This document shows, piece after piece, positions 21,538 through 32,728 of a stretch of DNA of 64,000 bases (the stretch's first letter is position 1; each line of letters opens with the position of its first letter). A program made the position numbers and the translations under genes. The notes under the pieces are model-generated. The model worked only from the letters and a program-made list of their open reading frames with translations. It ran no database searches and was not told the DNA's origin. Origin of the DNA: Euclidia mi. Taxonomy: Eukaryota > Arthropoda > Insecta > Lepidoptera > Erebidae. Where the stretch lies: the NCBI GenBank assembly GCA_944739405.2, contig OX123190.2:27502807-27566806 (forward strand). Direction: 5' to 3'.

Positions 21538-21848
21538 GCTTACGTAAGTATAAGCTAATGAGAACGAAACAAAATAAGAATATCGAATGTATCTATTATT
21601 TTACCTAAGTAGGCTAATTAGGCAACACTTTAGAGCTGAGGAAATAAAAGTTGCTTGAAATATGAGATTTATAAGACAACTATGATAGTTGCAGAAATAA
21701 TAATTTAATAAGTAGGTAGCTACATAAAAGTTTACCTACTGATGCGGGCGGAAATAACCACGTGACGGTTATGTGAATATATTAGGAGTATAGCTAGGTG
21801 CTATAACTGCCTAGATATAGCGGTAAAACGTATAAAACGTAAATGAAT

Positions 21849-21864
21849 CCGGCTCGAAGGACCA
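21849..21864 (-). other. primer binding site of the BEL/Pao element
   Basis: Minus-strand TGGTCCTTCGAGCCGG, six bases after the end of the 5' LTR. TTTGGTCCTTCGAGCCGG is a familiar BEL/Pao leader motif. It would pair with the 3' end of a host tRNA to start DNA synthesis. Confidence 0.85.
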
Positions 21865-21870
21865 AAAAAA

Positions 21871-22375
21871 TGGTTCGGCTTTACACCGAAACCGTAGGGT
21901 TCTAGGCGACTTGGAGAAGGAAATGGACTGTATGGAGAGGATAGCGGTTCTTCGCCGCCTAGGAGATGGATACGCTAAGGGGTGATTGAGTGGGTATAGG
22001 ATATTTCAAGGATGGAGGGCACCTACCTTATACAACCTTCTTCGTTTCCGTAGGGCAGTCTCCTGGTGGTTTCGTGATGCAGCTGCTTGTTTTCACTTCA
22101 ATTCACCATTCGCGAGCGGGTTTTCCTCGGTGGAAGCGGCAATAAATCACATACAACGGTGCGGCGCGGTACGGTATCGCGGACACGTTCTCAGCGAGCG
22201 GAATGTTCTGGACTGTCCCTCGCGTCCACGATCACGGCGACCAATCAGGCGAAGGCAGTGCCCCTTCTTCGGGGATGGGAGACAGGGACGGAAATATGAT
22301 ATCGCTCGCACTAGAACGTGGAACGATTGATGTTGATGCGATTAGTTATGGATAGGGAGGTAGATGGCGCTACCA
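21871..22375 (-). repeat. 5' LTR of the BEL/Pao element
   Basis: Direct repeat of 16975-17479 with about six substitutions counted by eye. It should hold the element promoter, since transcription runs on the minus strand from here. Confidence 0.95.
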
Positions 22376-23637
22376 GCTACTTTATTTCGAAGTTTTTTCA
22401 AAATCGGTTCAGTAGTTTAATCGTTTAAGATTAACAAATATTCATCGTCACAAACTTTCGCATTTATCATTAATATAGATAGAATAGATATACTTTAATG
22501 TAGGTGCACAATAATAAAGAAAACATGATAAAACATAATGTTTCCAACATTTACAAATGCTACTAATCGAAATAGTAGCTATAATATGACCACAGGTCAG
22601 ATTTTATAGCTACGTATAGAACACCGGCCATGGAATAATCAAAGTTGAGGCAAGTGTCAACAAAAATCAAAGATTTTAAAGCCAACTACAAGTGAAACTG
22701 CGTTGCTTAACAAGAATAATAGAATACCTTGCAACCTAAATTACGTGTTACGGATAAATAAACCAGCAAATAGAAGATCTAGGCTAAGTACAACAATGAT
22801 ATTATTCATTCATAACACGGTTACAAAGCTAGTTAATCTGGCTAACTTAATGATTGCTGCTAAAATTGAATCAATATTTATGAAGTGAATAATCATAAAG
22901 CTTACCAAACAAATGGGGCTGGTGAATAATTTATAAACAGAGCACAGGTATGTGCCGGCCATGCTCACGTTAATCAACTTAACTAAGATTGTTCTGTGAA
23001 CGTTAGAATTTGGTATTTCTTCAGAATATCATCCTAAATAAACAAATGGCCCTAAATAATATGAATTATTCAGCAATTGATGATGAGGTTAAACAACTAG
23101 GCCCTTGACTTCACCTAAATTGGAGTTATTTCCTTAACAAGACCCGAACTTTGTACCTTCGAACCTGTAATTATTAAACCACTAGTTAGGGGTAGTTTAC
23201 TTTCGAATTTGGTGTTGATTGCTAGTACTCTATCGGTTGAAGTACAAACAATACCAAGGAACTATTATTTTACGACGCTTGGGGCATTGAAATAATAGTT
23301 TGACGTAAAAGTAGATTCGATTTTCCAGTTTATTGATTTGATGTAATTATCGTTAAGCGGGATAGGGCTGGGATTATCTGCCTCGCTGCGGTAAATTGAT
23401 AACTGGGGATAGTATTTGGTATCTATTTGATTGACTATATGGATTTTGCAGTGTTCCAAGCGAACAGGCATCTCTTTAATTAATTACTTATTAATTTTGA
23501 TGATGCCAGTAGGTATTGAAGATAAAGTATGAGTTAGTTAGTTAATTCAAGCATAATAGAGAATGTCATCACCGCAAAAATCCTTTCAATATGACATAAG
23601 ATTTTTAAAAGTGATTAATAGACATCACCTAAAGCTT

Positions 23638-24109
23638 CACAAATATTTATGACTTGCATTCTGTGTATCTCTTACGAACTTTAATAAAATAATTTATGCT
23701 GCATCGTGAACAAAATTATATTCGAATTTGATGTCATCACCAGCAGTCGTAAACATTTCGAACTAATAAAGTTATTATTTATATTAAATCAAATTGACGC
23801 CTCCAAGCAATAACCCGGCAACCGAAAAATCTAAATTTTACAGGAGAAAAGATTTACTGATTTTATCAAATACCTTTTCAACGAGTTGGACTATTGAAGT
23901 CATTGATGTATTAAATGAAAGCTAATTTTTTGCGAAATATAACTGTGTCATTATTATGAAAATCCTTTTATTGAAAACCTAGTAATTTTCGAAAATAAAT
24001 AATACCAAATATGTTATACCTACAATTTTACAGTAATAGTACTTGCGGGATTATTGCCGTAAATTTATCAAATAAAATATTTCATAACATTATACATACT
24101 ACGGACCTC
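23638..24109. other. AT-rich non-coding stretch
   Basis: No gene, repeat or structure recognised. Confidence 0.4.
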
Positions 24110-24715
24110 TAAGGCGTTATTTTATATTGAAGGGCTGATACGTAACATGGTTTTGCGGAGTTATTGTGGTAATATCAAATAATTTAAATATTGGGCAAGT
24201 GCGAGTCGGACTCGCGCACGTAGAGTTCCGTACCATCATCAATAAAAGAAAATCACGTTCGTTGTATGTATACTTAAATACTTTATAAGTTTCTACCTGT
24301 TTATTAAGATCGAGTAACAAATTGCTTAAAAATTACGTTTGTTTTATGGGAGCCCACCTTTATTACTTACTTTTTTTAATTTAATTATTTATTCTAAAAG
24401 GTAATATACAACTACATATTCTGTGAAAATTTAAAGCGTCTACCTGTTACAGTTGGTAATTTTGAGCACAAAATACGAAAAAAAACACGTTTTTTGTATG
24501 GGACCCACCCTTAATATTATCATTTTTTTATTTTTAGTATTTGTTGTTATAGCGGCAACAGAAATACATAATTTGTGAAAATTTCAGCTTTCTAGCTATC
24601 CTGGTTTATGAGATACAGCCTGGTGACAGACAGACAGACGGACAGACAGACAGCGGAGGCTTAGTAATAGGGTTCCGTTTTTTACCTTTTAGGTACAGAA
24701 CCCTAAAAAACGGTA
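24110..24715 (-). repeat. dispersed repeat AGGGTTCCGT, reversed and uninterrupted
   Basis: Reverse complement of the repeat at 13505-14245 without the RTE insertion: it begins (minus strand) AGGGTTCTGTACCTAAAAGG near 24700, contains the GACAGACAGACGGACAGACA tract, and ends near GAGTCCGACTCGCACTTGC at about 24195. Confidence 0.85.
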
Positions 24716-26123
24716 TAAATAAATAGCGTTCTTATTATGTGGAATATTAGAACAATTGTGTTATTGTTACCACTGGATACCGACTATAAAAAATATTTAT
24801 GTTATATTAGAAGGTAATAAACGAAAAATATATCAATTATAAGTAATATTCAGAATGAAATTTGGAATTTTAATTTGACGCGAACATTTATTAATAAAAA
24901 CAATCCAATAAATCAAATAAACAATTTCTTCAATTTAGTTCTTCTTCTGAAATATTTTTGATTCCCGCTTCAGAAAGTAGGTAACTAAACTTAATACAAC
25001 ATTTTACCTACCTCGGTGGAAGTTATGAACGTATGTTTTGTTAGCATTCCAAGGTTAATAAGTGATACAAATCTTGGATATATTTGATTATAAGAAAAAA
25101 ATTATTCATATTTATTAATTATTTCATTCAGTGCTTATGTTCGAGCCAGTAATAAATAAAAGGTGTTCTGCAGTGGACTGTATATATATTTTGAAGTAGT
25201 GCTGGTTCTTTACAATAGTAAAAATGCCCGTCAATATTCAGCGCAAGCGGAAAGAGATTTGAAAACGTGTATTTCGTTGGGCTTCTGATGGCTGACCGAT
25301 GACGGCGCGCGCTCCCGTGCGCAGGCGCCGTAGTGTTGTGACACGATTGTAGTGATGTGATTTAATTAATGTGTTACTAATTTCTATTAGTAACGTGTCT
25401 ACGACGATGTGTCGTAGACAGCTTAATTAAGTTCAAACACAATCTTAAACCTTTCTTAAAATGGGATAGGTAAATTAGATAACTATGTTGTGATCACGAT
25501 AAATTTTATAGATTCACTCATACAAAGATATCGCAGCTAAACGAAATTGGCAGTGGTATTTTAAGTGATTTCGTTATATGTATACAGTGAACCCTTGCAT
25601 CGAAGAGTCACTGCTACCCAACTTAATCACTTGTGGGAGTTTTTAGATAAGCGTAGGGTTCATGATTCAATAAATTGTCGCAAGCTAGGAAATTTTCTGA
25701 CAACTGACAAGATGTGCAATGAAATAATACGCAGTAAAAGAATAAAAAGATTGGTGCAAAGTTGAAAGTATGTTCAGTAAATTTAATGCTTTAGTAAAAA
25801 TAACTTAATTAGTCAATGTCAACTTTACAAAAAGTTGATATTATCAAAACTAAACAAAATAAAAGTTAAAAATATAATACCAATTTAATTGATAGTGAAT
25901 TCTACAGATTCATACAAATTAATGAATCTATTTTGGCAGTCATTTCTGCTATAAATTCTGACACTGTCTGTTGAGCCATATTATAATGAGTTGCATGTCG
26001 CCAATGAGTCTTTGGTCTCCTTTGTCCCAACTCAGGCGCATATAATGAATATGCAGTCACTATCTAAAACAAATAAAACAACAAATAATGATAATGATGC
26101 TATTTTCTTGGGAATGTTACACA
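24716..26123. other. non-coding stretch with one short ORF
   Basis: No recognised gene. A 66-codon plus-strand frame (25565-25765, MISLYVYSEPLHRRV...) has no domain I know. A GC-rich patch (25290-25340, GACGGCGCGCGCTCCCGTGC) is followed by two tandem hairpins at 25373-25419. Confidence 0.4.
25373..25419. repeat. two adjacent short hairpins
   Basis: First stem 25373-25381 with 25386-25394 (9 bp, loop TTCT). Second stem 25397-25405 with 25411-25419 (9 bp, loop GATGT). Both are perfect and only two bases apart, flanked by TTAATTAA on each side. Confidence 0.85.
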
Positions 26124-26236
26124 TTGAAATTAAACTACAGTTTACGGATTTTATCGCGTTTTGTTGATTTCTGGTGGTAATAACTAGTGAAACCAACATA
26201 ACGCGATAAAATCTGTAAACTGTAGTTTAATTTCAA
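26124..26236. mobile_element. small palindromic MITE
   Basis: Arms 26124-26160 and 26200-26236 are 37-bp reverse complements with one mismatch, around a 39-bp centre. The inner part holds ATTTTATCGCGTT and GGTGGTAATAACTAGTGAAA. Size and structure fit a miniature inverted-repeat element; no transposase is encoded. Confidence 0.8.
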
Positions 26237-26262
26237 TTATAATGATGTTATTTTTTTTTCTT

Positions 26263-26560
26263 GTGGTAATAGGCGGCAAACGAGCAGATGGATTGCCTGA
26301 TAGTAAGCAATTACGGACGCCCATGGACACAAGCAACACCACAGGAGTCACAAGTGCGTTGCCGCCCCTTGGGTTGGGAAAAGGGATAGGATGAGGAGTG
26401 GGATCAGGGAGAAGGGATAAGGGATATAGCCTCCGGCACTCTCACTCACCGAACGAAACGCTACAGTTTAGGTACTGTTACTTTACGTCGATTTTATGTG
26501 AGAGGGTAGTACTTCCCCGGTCGAGCCGGCCCATTCATGCTGAAATCAGCAATACTCTAA
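26263..26560 (+). repeat. dispersed repeat GGCGGCAAACG, second copy
   Basis: Same family as 10165-10450, with one extra block (CACAAGTGCGTTGCCGCCCC) also present at 44106-44412 but deleted in the copy at 10165. Confidence 0.85.
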
Positions 26561-27006
26561 GTCATATTGCAAGTTCTTTTTTTAACGATTTACTTATAAG
26601 GTTACTATGTATTTATAAGGGTATATTCTGTCTATAATGGAGCCACAATAAAGTAATTGCCGCTTTGATCACTTTATTAGCATGTTTGATATAAAACACT
26701 TCTTACCTTAAGCTTAATACTCAAAGTGGTGGTTGGACGTCACAAGCTGCTTAAACAATGGTCTCAATTCCTCATAAGACATAAGACCATTATGTACTTT
26801 AGGGAGGCGAAATATTTTTTTACGAAATTTGAAATAAACCATGTATATACAACGCCTGCATGGTTACTAAAAAATCAGGCTTCTAGTTTTATCCACAACG
26901 AAGTTATAGGGGGTCGAAAATGGCCTGAATTGCTTCGAGAAAAGGATGGTACGGCCGTGCCGCATTTTTGCTCGACTTGGTGGGGGCACTGCCGTGCCCC
27001 CAGATA
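26561..27006. other. unrecognised stretch with 93-codon ORF
   Basis: A plus-strand frame at 26726-27007 (MVVGRHKLLKQWSQ...) has no known domain, and its 3' end runs into the repeat that starts at about 27007. I would not call it a gene. Confidence 0.3.
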
Positions 27007-27612
27007 AATACAAAAAACGACATGTAAGTAACAGGGATTCATAAAAATTAAATCTGTTGAGTAGGTACTACAAACATTTAATATTCACCGCGTACGATTA
27101 AACGAAAACATTTCCATAGAGCCTCTTTACTGGAGATATAAATAAGACCCTTGACACAAAATGACGTCGAGTTTTTCACGTTTTTAACTAGATTAACTTT
27201 TAGGGTATCTCATAAAAAGGAATCAATATATTCCTGAGTACAGTTGTAAAAAATTCAAGGTGCAATATTTTTCGGTTTTGTTTTGAAACAGGGGACAGCC
27301 TAATGATAGACTAACAGAACGGAATGTCTTGGTTTCAATCCCGCGCAGCGCAAATCGCTTTTCGAATAATTGATTTCTTAATTATCGTTTTCGAAAAACA
27401 TCGTGTTACATTCATGTCTCAGAGTTCTGCGTAATGTTCTCAAAGACATGTAAAAGCTACCTACTTGCAGTTGACATCATCACGTCAAATTATTCCCATA
27501 TTTAGAAAAGACCCGTGTCCATCAGTGGAACTGTTTTTCTACAGGACAGATATTGTTATAGTTTTGAAATTTATTTCATGGAGTGGACATTCTCAGTTCG
27601 GTTCGGTTCAGG
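27007..27612 (+). repeat. repeat shared with 42685-43275
   Basis: Matches 42685-43275 closely, from ACATGTAAGTAACAGGGATT through TTCATGGAGTGGACATTCTC. Within it (27290-27550) is a degenerate tRNA-headed SINE with TGGTTTCAATCCCGCGCAGC. The last 50 bases match the start of the SD1 block at 9290, so this is a third, short copy of that junction. Confidence 0.82.
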
Positions 27613-27887
27613 AAAATATGATGGTTTCACAATAGGAGTATTAACCCCCCACGCGCTAAGACCACGCAAGGTCGTGCTCTAATTTTGGTGGTCCGAAGTG
27701 TTTGCGGCACGCACGGTCAAATAAAATTGTTCTATTGGTCGCGGTTTTTTTACGTTTTGTTTTACTTAACCAAGAAACAAAAGTAGTAACTCTTAGAATA
27801 GTTCATATTCTATGCATTTAAGTCGTTTTAGAAGGGTGAGGGAAACGAAACGCACCAAAAATATTGAAATATAATTATATGCGTCTC

Positions 27888-28533
27888 AGTTGCGAAAGCG
27901 TCCGCCATTGTTGTGTTTTGTTCCGCGATCTTTATAATAAAAGTTGTCTTGTAGAAGAAACCGGTGAATATTTTATAAAGATACTTATATAGATTTACTC
28001 AGAAATAAATAAATATTAATTGTGAAGTAACATTAATCGTGACAAAGACAAGAAATACAGTGATAAAAGGCAAAAACTTTTTAGAAGGGCTATTTCTACT
28101 CTTGAAACTCGCTATTTTCGTAATAGTTTTGTGATAAATATTCTTTTAATAGTTTTGAAAGACATAAAAGTACCCAGGTTATTTATCTGAAAACATATTT
28201 TAGCAACTAAGTACCAGCATTGTTGTACATTTTCACTGTTATCGTGTTTCAAATGGTAAATAATTCACAGCCTCAGTGTTCGTTACAGTAACATGGCTGC
28301 CTGGCACGGCGAACTTTTTGTTACGCGTTCGGATTATAATTTTTTTAGTGGCGTTAGATTCATTTGTTACAAATAAATAATGTATTGTGTGAAAACCTAA
28401 AGGTATATGTGATAATGTTTTTGTGTTTATGAACCGAATAAGTAATACAATTCATTAATATGTGATGAAATGTATGTGTGAACGAGTGAAAAAAAACAAA
28501 CCTCTAAGTTTGTAAGCTTGTTTTGCCGGAAAG
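27888..28533 (+). other. candidate non-coding first exon of a host gene
   Basis: Begins at an initiator-like TCAGTT (27886-27891), contains GTCCGCCATTGTTGTGTTTTG typical in feel of insect 5' leaders, has no long frame, and ends GCCGGAAAG before a consensus 5' splice donor GTGAGT (28534-28539). If real, the gene would lie to the right, beyond the repeats. There is no coding evidence, so this is a weak inference. Confidence 0.25.
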
Positions 28534-28539
28534 GTGAGT

Positions 28540-29757
28540 ATTTAGTATTTATTCATCTTATTTATATGACAGGTAATTTTATAACCAACACAATGATATG
28601 CAAATTATGTAATATAATTATATTAAGGTCTCATAATTTTTTTTTTTCGGTAACCTATGCCAATGATAATTTGCAGCCACGTGACCTTTCGGCACTTGTA
28701 GCGCTTTGCCTTTAGTTTGATCACACCGCAAGGGTTAAAAGTATGTTAGATTTAGTACACTATTTTAAAAGGTTGGCCCTAAAACCCAAAGAATCGGCGT
28801 ACAATTAACTCAAAATGTTTGAAATGCACATACAACATCTAAAAATCCAATTATAATTCTAACTATTCAGTTTATACATAACAAATTGTAACTTATATTG
28901 TATCGTTAATTGGACAGTCAAGCGGTTCATTTTAAGCTGACCAAGCACGTCATGGACGGTCTATTATGACAAATGAATAAATGGTTAAAGATTTCGGTTC
29001 AAACGCTATTGAACTCACAGCTGCGTCACATTGAAACGTAAACACCGTGACTGAGTCGTCATAATTAGGTCATAGTACGATATTGCGGTTCTATTCAGTG
29101 TAGGTCGTAAACTGAATTGCTATAAGAGGTCATGGTAAGCCTCCTAGACAAAGATTGATAAAAAGACTATAAAACTCTGAGGAAAAGCTCCACTTCTCCA
29201 TAAACTCAAAGGGCCTGCATGCAAAGATTTTCTTATTGGTATACGTTGGTGGTCAGCGCGTTGCAACTGCACATTATCCATATACAACGTGCAACGGAAA
29301 TAACGCACATCCTCAGACACCCCAATTAGAAAACCTTGTTATAATCATAATGCATGTATTGAAATTTTTTTTTTATTAGCCTAAACATTGTTTTTTTATC
29401 AAAAGTATAAACTTGATTATAAGTAATATGCGTGGTCACTACAAACCTGCGCACGCACACAATCACACGAAACGTTTGCTATGGTAAACAAACGACAGCA
29501 AAATACGATACGTTCTATCATTTTTTAACATCGTTAGTGGCTATTGTGACTATCTTAATTTAATCATAATAATCATACCTAGTTAGCATTATTGATACAT
29601 TAGAAATTAAAGTAGGTAAAAGGGTATCAATGAGAGAATTAAACAAGAACGGCGTGTTTAAAGTTGTGAATCATATTTTTTTTACAATAATAGAATAACC
29701 AAATGACTCACAGGCTTATTGTCACTTGTTCGGCGTCCTCTTTTTAAAATGGTGACA
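28540..29757. other. AT-rich stretch, no feature recognised
   Basis: No reading frame of note (65 codons at 28518-28715 at most) and no repeat shared within the window. If the preceding exon is real, this would be intron. Confidence 0.35.
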
Positions 29758-30339
29758 CCAGGGCCCTGTTTAATAAAACTGACAATGCTACAAGTCCGAC
29801 ATATGTCAAAAAGAGACAATTTGACAATTTGTCTGTTTAATAAAACTTGCAAGCGACAAAATTGTCATGGTGGAAAATTCACAAATATGTCGGATTGTCG
29901 CGACAATCCGACATTTTTCTGTTTAATAAAACTTTTTAAGCGATAGGTGACACAATATGTCGTGAATAACTTCTCAAATCTGCTTTATTAAACAGAAAAT
30001 TGTCATGACATATTGACATATTTGTAGAATTGTCCGACAATTCTGACAGGAGCTGTACCATCTGTCGCGAAATCTAACATTTGCAAATATGTCAAAAGTC
30101 TACATAATTGTCACAACTCCGAATCCGACAATTGTCAGAAATATTTTGACCGTGGTTTTCTGACATAAAATGTCGAGTTTTATTAAACGCATTTTTACAT
30201 GACAAATATGACAAGATTTCACCTGTCGATTTTTGACATATTAGTCACTTTTATTAAACAGCTTAAGTGCGACAATTCTACAATTTTGTCTTTTTTGACA
30301 TATTTGTAAAATTGTCAGCTTTATTAAACAGGGCCCTGG
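29758..30339. mobile_element. foldback-type element with GGGCCC ends and internal iterons
   Basis: Ends are inverted: CCAGGGCCCTGTTTAATAAA at 29758 and its complement ending 30339. Inside, TTTAATAAAAC recurs forward near 29770, 29833 and 29923 and reversed near 29985, 30180, 30250 and 30323, so each half is a chain of repeated sub-ends. GACA/TGTC words are packed throughout. The flanks also pair imperfectly (GGTG.ACACC). No protein is encoded. It looks like a non-autonomous DNA transposon of foldback build; the superfamily is unclear. Confidence 0.8.
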
Positions 30340-30439
30340 TGTCCACCACCTGGCTTAAATATTCCTTTAGTTCACTTAACACTTCAGTGTTTTTTTTCAC
30401 TGTTTTAAAAGCAGCTGATATCTTATTTTAACTCCCCGG

Positions 30440-30660
30440 CACTTGTTGTCTCGTCACAATCAACTAGTGGTTTAATAGGTATGTCCCCATAAAGCAAAAG
30501 TCCAGGGGCGTCAAGTCAGGCGACCTAGGAGGCTGCTGGACAGGACCGCCACGATCGATCCAGCGCTCCTTGTATTCGACATCACGATGATCTTGAACGT
30601 TCTACGTAAAATGCGCAGGGGCACCATCATGTTGATAATACACATTTTGTAAATAAACAA
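30440..30660 (-). pseudogene. mariner/IS630-like DDE transposase fossil
   Basis: Minus-strand translation gives YYQHDGAPAHF, then DRGGPVQQPPRSPDLTPLDF, the pattern of the second Asp block and the PRSPDLTPxDFFLWG block of mariner-related transposases. There is an in-frame TAG after HF, and only about 70 codons remain. No terminal repeats were found around it. Confidence 0.72.
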
Positions 30661-32134
30661 GTAGACTTGTTAAAATATTTTATTTATCTAAGCGCAACAA
30701 TGGCTGCTTGGCCGGCGCTGTACCTACCAGCGCGGGCGACCGACGGTGACAAGTGAGACATATTAGGTACGTCTCGCTCTTTCCACCTGTTAATACGTAA
30801 GCGAAAGAAAAATGATAGATATTTTGGTGGTCAATTGTGTGTTATTGTCTTGTACCGACTGTTATGTTGTATTAACGTGTGCGTTCCTATACGTGGAACC
30901 ACAAATGCATTTAAAAAGAAGCCGTTCTACGTTGATTTAAGGTTTATTTTCGTATATTTCGACTTTTCAAAGCAATGAGTGACTATAATATACGTGATTT
31001 TAATTATTTTAAGATAAAAAAAAATATATTAAGAATGACAGAAATGGTTTCAGTAGCCGATTCTGAACAAAGTACTTTCAGGATGTGCATTAAACTTGTT
31101 ACATGTTGTATACAGCTGCATCTTGCGTACTCGTACGCTTTCATCCTCTTTATCTAGCTGAGGTATAATCATATATTTGGAGCTAATATCGAGCGTGGCG
31201 CAAATATCTGCGTGCAAGTCCGGCGCTCTGAATTCAACTGTGTACGTAAACAAACTTTACGCACCGGGCCAATAGCCAAGGACACTTGTTGGGGGCGTGG
31301 CATATACCTATTATAGTCTATCAGCTAGCAAAAGAAATATAGACAACTGCACTTTGCAAACTATTGCGCGGCTAAACAAAATCAATAATATTTAGAAGAG
31401 CTAGGTGGTGGTAGGATTCTTGGAATAAATTGACCGTATTGAAATATTACGAACATTAATGAGTCAATACCAATTTTAAATAACATTGTTTGTGCATATT
31501 ACGGAATACGTATTTTAAAATTATTTCAACACTAAACCCCATAAACACGTTTACCAAAGACTTCATGCAAATTATTTACGCCAATAACCCGGTATTTAAT
31601 TTAATTTTTCGTAAAGATCTACAATAGGTTTTTTGTTGTAATATTATTGTGTCTAAATTCCCAACAATAAACATGTTTGTCATGATATCTTTGTAAATAT
31701 CATTAGGTTTCTGAAAAAAAATTATAAGGTGTATTCTAGTCTATAGATGCCGATAATCATAATACATTTTTTTTTATTACTGACGGTTATAAACTAATGA
31801 AGGACCCATAAACTTTGTAATAACAGGCGTCTGAACGCTCAAATTTTAAAAACGACCCCTTAAGCGCCCATTTATATTTATTATTATTTTATAAAGTCAA
31901 TTCTACGTTATACCACGACTACTTGAAGAAACGTACAAGCACATCGGGGTTATAATTTAACCATTTATAATTTGTTACTACATTTATCGTGTAAACCGAG
32001 GAAATAAAATATATATAGAATTGTTTAATATCCAACGTACTTTTGTTTAGAGTAAAATATTTAAAACCAAAGAAAGGTGGAAGCCTAATTTCCTAAGACC
32101 TTCATGAATATGACTGACTTAAGATCCTATGTCT
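30661..32134. other. non-coding stretch
   Basis: Two short frames (30975-31157 plus, 31050-31253 minus) overlap each other and have no recognised domain. No repeat shared in the window was seen. Confidence 0.35.
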
Positions 32135-32369
32135 CTAAGTAATTTCTCTAATAAAAAATCAAATTACTGTCGGACACAAATTAGGTTCAGAGAGTGTCTC
32201 AGCTTTGGTGCTGATGGACTTTAATGAAGCACTTAAATGTTTAATACACTCTGGAAAATCGTTAAAATAAAAGTGTTTATGATGTATTGTCTATCTATCT
32301 TTTACAGCCTTTTACAGTTCCCTGCTCGACTCAAGCGCCTCCTAATTTGCTCCACAGTAATACTATATA

Positions 32370-32728
32370 CAGGGTGTCACAAGACCCATCACCAAGCTGA
32401 AGTCTACTCGTTTTGGACATCATTGCAAGTCATACTAAGCAAAACTAAAACTTGGGAAACGATGTTTCTTTTAAGGAATCCCATTTTTTATCCGCAATTA
32501 AAATTTTTCGAAATACCTACTTATCCTTGGGTTCATAGGACATCTATAGAACAGATTGGCGGGGTAAATGCATCGATTTTGTACCTAATTAAAAAAAATT
32601 ATAGTAACTTTGAGCTTCAATATCTCCTGAACCAGTAATTGCCCAGTATGGTGCCGAAGTAAAAAATGTTCGTAATGATTGGTACAATATGGGGTGGTAT
32701 TTTTCGTTAAGGGTCTTTTTACATTCTG
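32370..32728. mobile_element. 359-bp TA-flanked MITE
   Basis: Begins CAGGGTGTCACAAG, ends TTTTTACATTCTG, and is flanked by TA on both sides. SD1 copy 1 at about 7405 has exactly the sequence predicted for the empty site with one TA. Terminal similarity is weak (CAG..TGT). The 133-codon frame 32237-32638 starts in the host segment and runs into the element, so it is not a gene. Confidence 0.85.

Larger units (their letters stand above)
16975..22375 (-). mobile_element. BEL/Pao LTR retrotransposon, 5.4 kb, internally deleted
   Basis: Complete ends: two 505-bp LTRs beginning TGGT and ending ACCA, flanked by a 5-bp duplication GCTAC (16970-16974 and 22376-22380). On the minus strand the order is 5' LTR, primer binding site, gag, protease, reverse transcriptase, RNase H, a scrap of integrase, polypurine tract, 3' LTR. 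By eye the LTRs differ at about six positions in 505, so the insertion is fairly recent. The deletion in RNase H/integrase means it depends on other elements to move, if it moved in this form. Confidence 0.95.
16725..23637 (+). repeat. duplicated segment SD2, copy 2
   Basis: Second copy of SD2 (see 11630-15356), interrupted by the BEL/Pao element at 16975-22375. The pre-insertion sequence continues at 22381 with AAAATCGGTTCAGTAGTTTAATC. 22530-23637 matches 14250-15356 with many small differences and has no recognisable gene. Confidence 0.8.

Noticed and set aside
32237..32638. 133-codon frame
   Set aside because: It starts in SD1 sequence and ends inside the 359-bp MITE, so the frame was created by the insertion.
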